Below, one piece after another: positions 63,951 through 64,000 of a stretch of DNA of 64,000 nt. The translations under genes were made by a program, and so were the position numbers. The DNA lies in assembly GCF_001591365.1 (NCBI RefSeq), contig NZ_BCUT01000002.1, positions 186,001 through 250,000 of the forward strand, written 5' to 3'. Under the pieces are notes generated by a model. It was not told the DNA's origin. It searched no databases and saw nothing but the letters and a program-made list of their open reading frames with translations. The stretch's first letter is position 1. The number at the start of each line of letters is the position of its first letter. This DNA is from Variovorax paradoxus NBRC 15149 (GTDB lineage: Bacteria > Pseudomonadota > Gammaproteobacteria > Burkholderiales > Burkholderiaceae_C).

Positions 63951-64000
63951 GGCGATGCCTCCAGAAGCAGTCCGCAGCGAAAGGCTTCGCCGATCGCGGC
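63947..64000 (-). CDS. Possible 3' end of an upstream gene, cut by the window
   Basis: On the minus strand the frame from 64000 reads AAIGEAFRCGLLLEASP and stops at TGA 63949-63947, overlapping the ATG of the NarL-type gene by four bases (ATGA). That overlap is typical of this region's coupled genes, so it is probably the C-terminus of a real gene. With only 17 residues no family can be named. Confidence 0.35.
   Translation of the reverse strand, partial: AAIGEAFRCGLLLEASP

Overview
The window is high-GC DNA from a Gram-negative betaproteobacterium, most likely a Burkholderiales member of the Comamonadaceae (Variovorax-like). The evidence is three or more Bug/TctC-type solute receptors, TRAP and HAAT-family ABC importers, a DUF1302/DUF1329 pair, CaiB-type CoA transferase and many LysR/IclR/sigma-54 regulators. 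I assign the genus by gene style only. I see no rRNA, tRNA, CRISPR array or intact insertion sequence.

Layout. (1) 1-8578, plus strand: the 3' part of a MalT-type LuxR regulator, then an operon for an FAD dehydrogenase, an SDR, a TIM-barrel isomerase and a DctP-Q-M TRAP importer. (2) 8579-9243: spacer with a broken LysR gene. (3) 9244-15710: a minus-strand CoA-catabolic operon (acyl-CoA synthetase, MaoC-like dehydratase, CaiB CoA transferase, Bug receptor) divergent from an IclR regulator coupled to a PaaI-type thioesterase, with an AT-rich dyad between them. (4) 15712-16402: SDR relic and unassigned DNA. (5) 16403-25447: a sigma-54 activator divergent from a branched-chain-type ABC operon that carries an extracellular PHB depolymerase gene and ends in an alpha/beta hydrolase. 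A sigma-54 promoter with paired upstream dyads lies between them. (6) 25776-35537, minus: a second ABC importer operon with a secreted cyclase-family protein, an iron-type alcohol dehydrogenase, a succinate-semialdehyde-type dehydrogenase and a further binding protein, again with a sigma-54 promoter and two dyads. (7) 35738-40053, minus: histidine kinase, NtrC-type response regulator and a solute-binding protein, translationally coupled, probably controlling (6). (8) 40054-41764: an apparently orphan sigma-54 promoter with dyads, and a chimeric relic of a metallophosphoesterase and a DUF1016-type protein. (9) 41769-45779, minus: LysR, aconitase-superfamily hydratase, Bug receptor. (10) 45752-46140: relics. 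(11) 46280-52339, plus: DUF1302 protein, DUF1329 protein, a CocE/NonD-type hydrolase with a frameshift in an A7 tract at its start, an acyltransferase. (12) 52598-57691, plus: MBL hydrolase, AhpD-like protein, then a membrane-linked GMC dehydrogenase module with Tat subunit and cytochrome c. (13) 57912-63947: two convergent, paralogous winged-helix/STAND-ATPase regulators, the second coupled to a NarL-type regulator.

Functional reading. The most striking part is 16-40 kb. Two divergent-to-convergent HAAT importer operons, each with its own class of sigma-54 activator, each with a TGGCA-N6-TTGCA-type promoter, and each with two dyads about 31-32 bp apart, surround enzymes that suggest extracellular polyester depolymerisation, uptake of the hydroxyacid products and oxidation of an omega-hydroxyacid through a semialdehyde. 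Polymer scavenging, possibly including 4-hydroxybutyrate units, is my inference and not shown by sequence. Around this core are at least six decayed gene fragments, so the region has been repeatedly rearranged.
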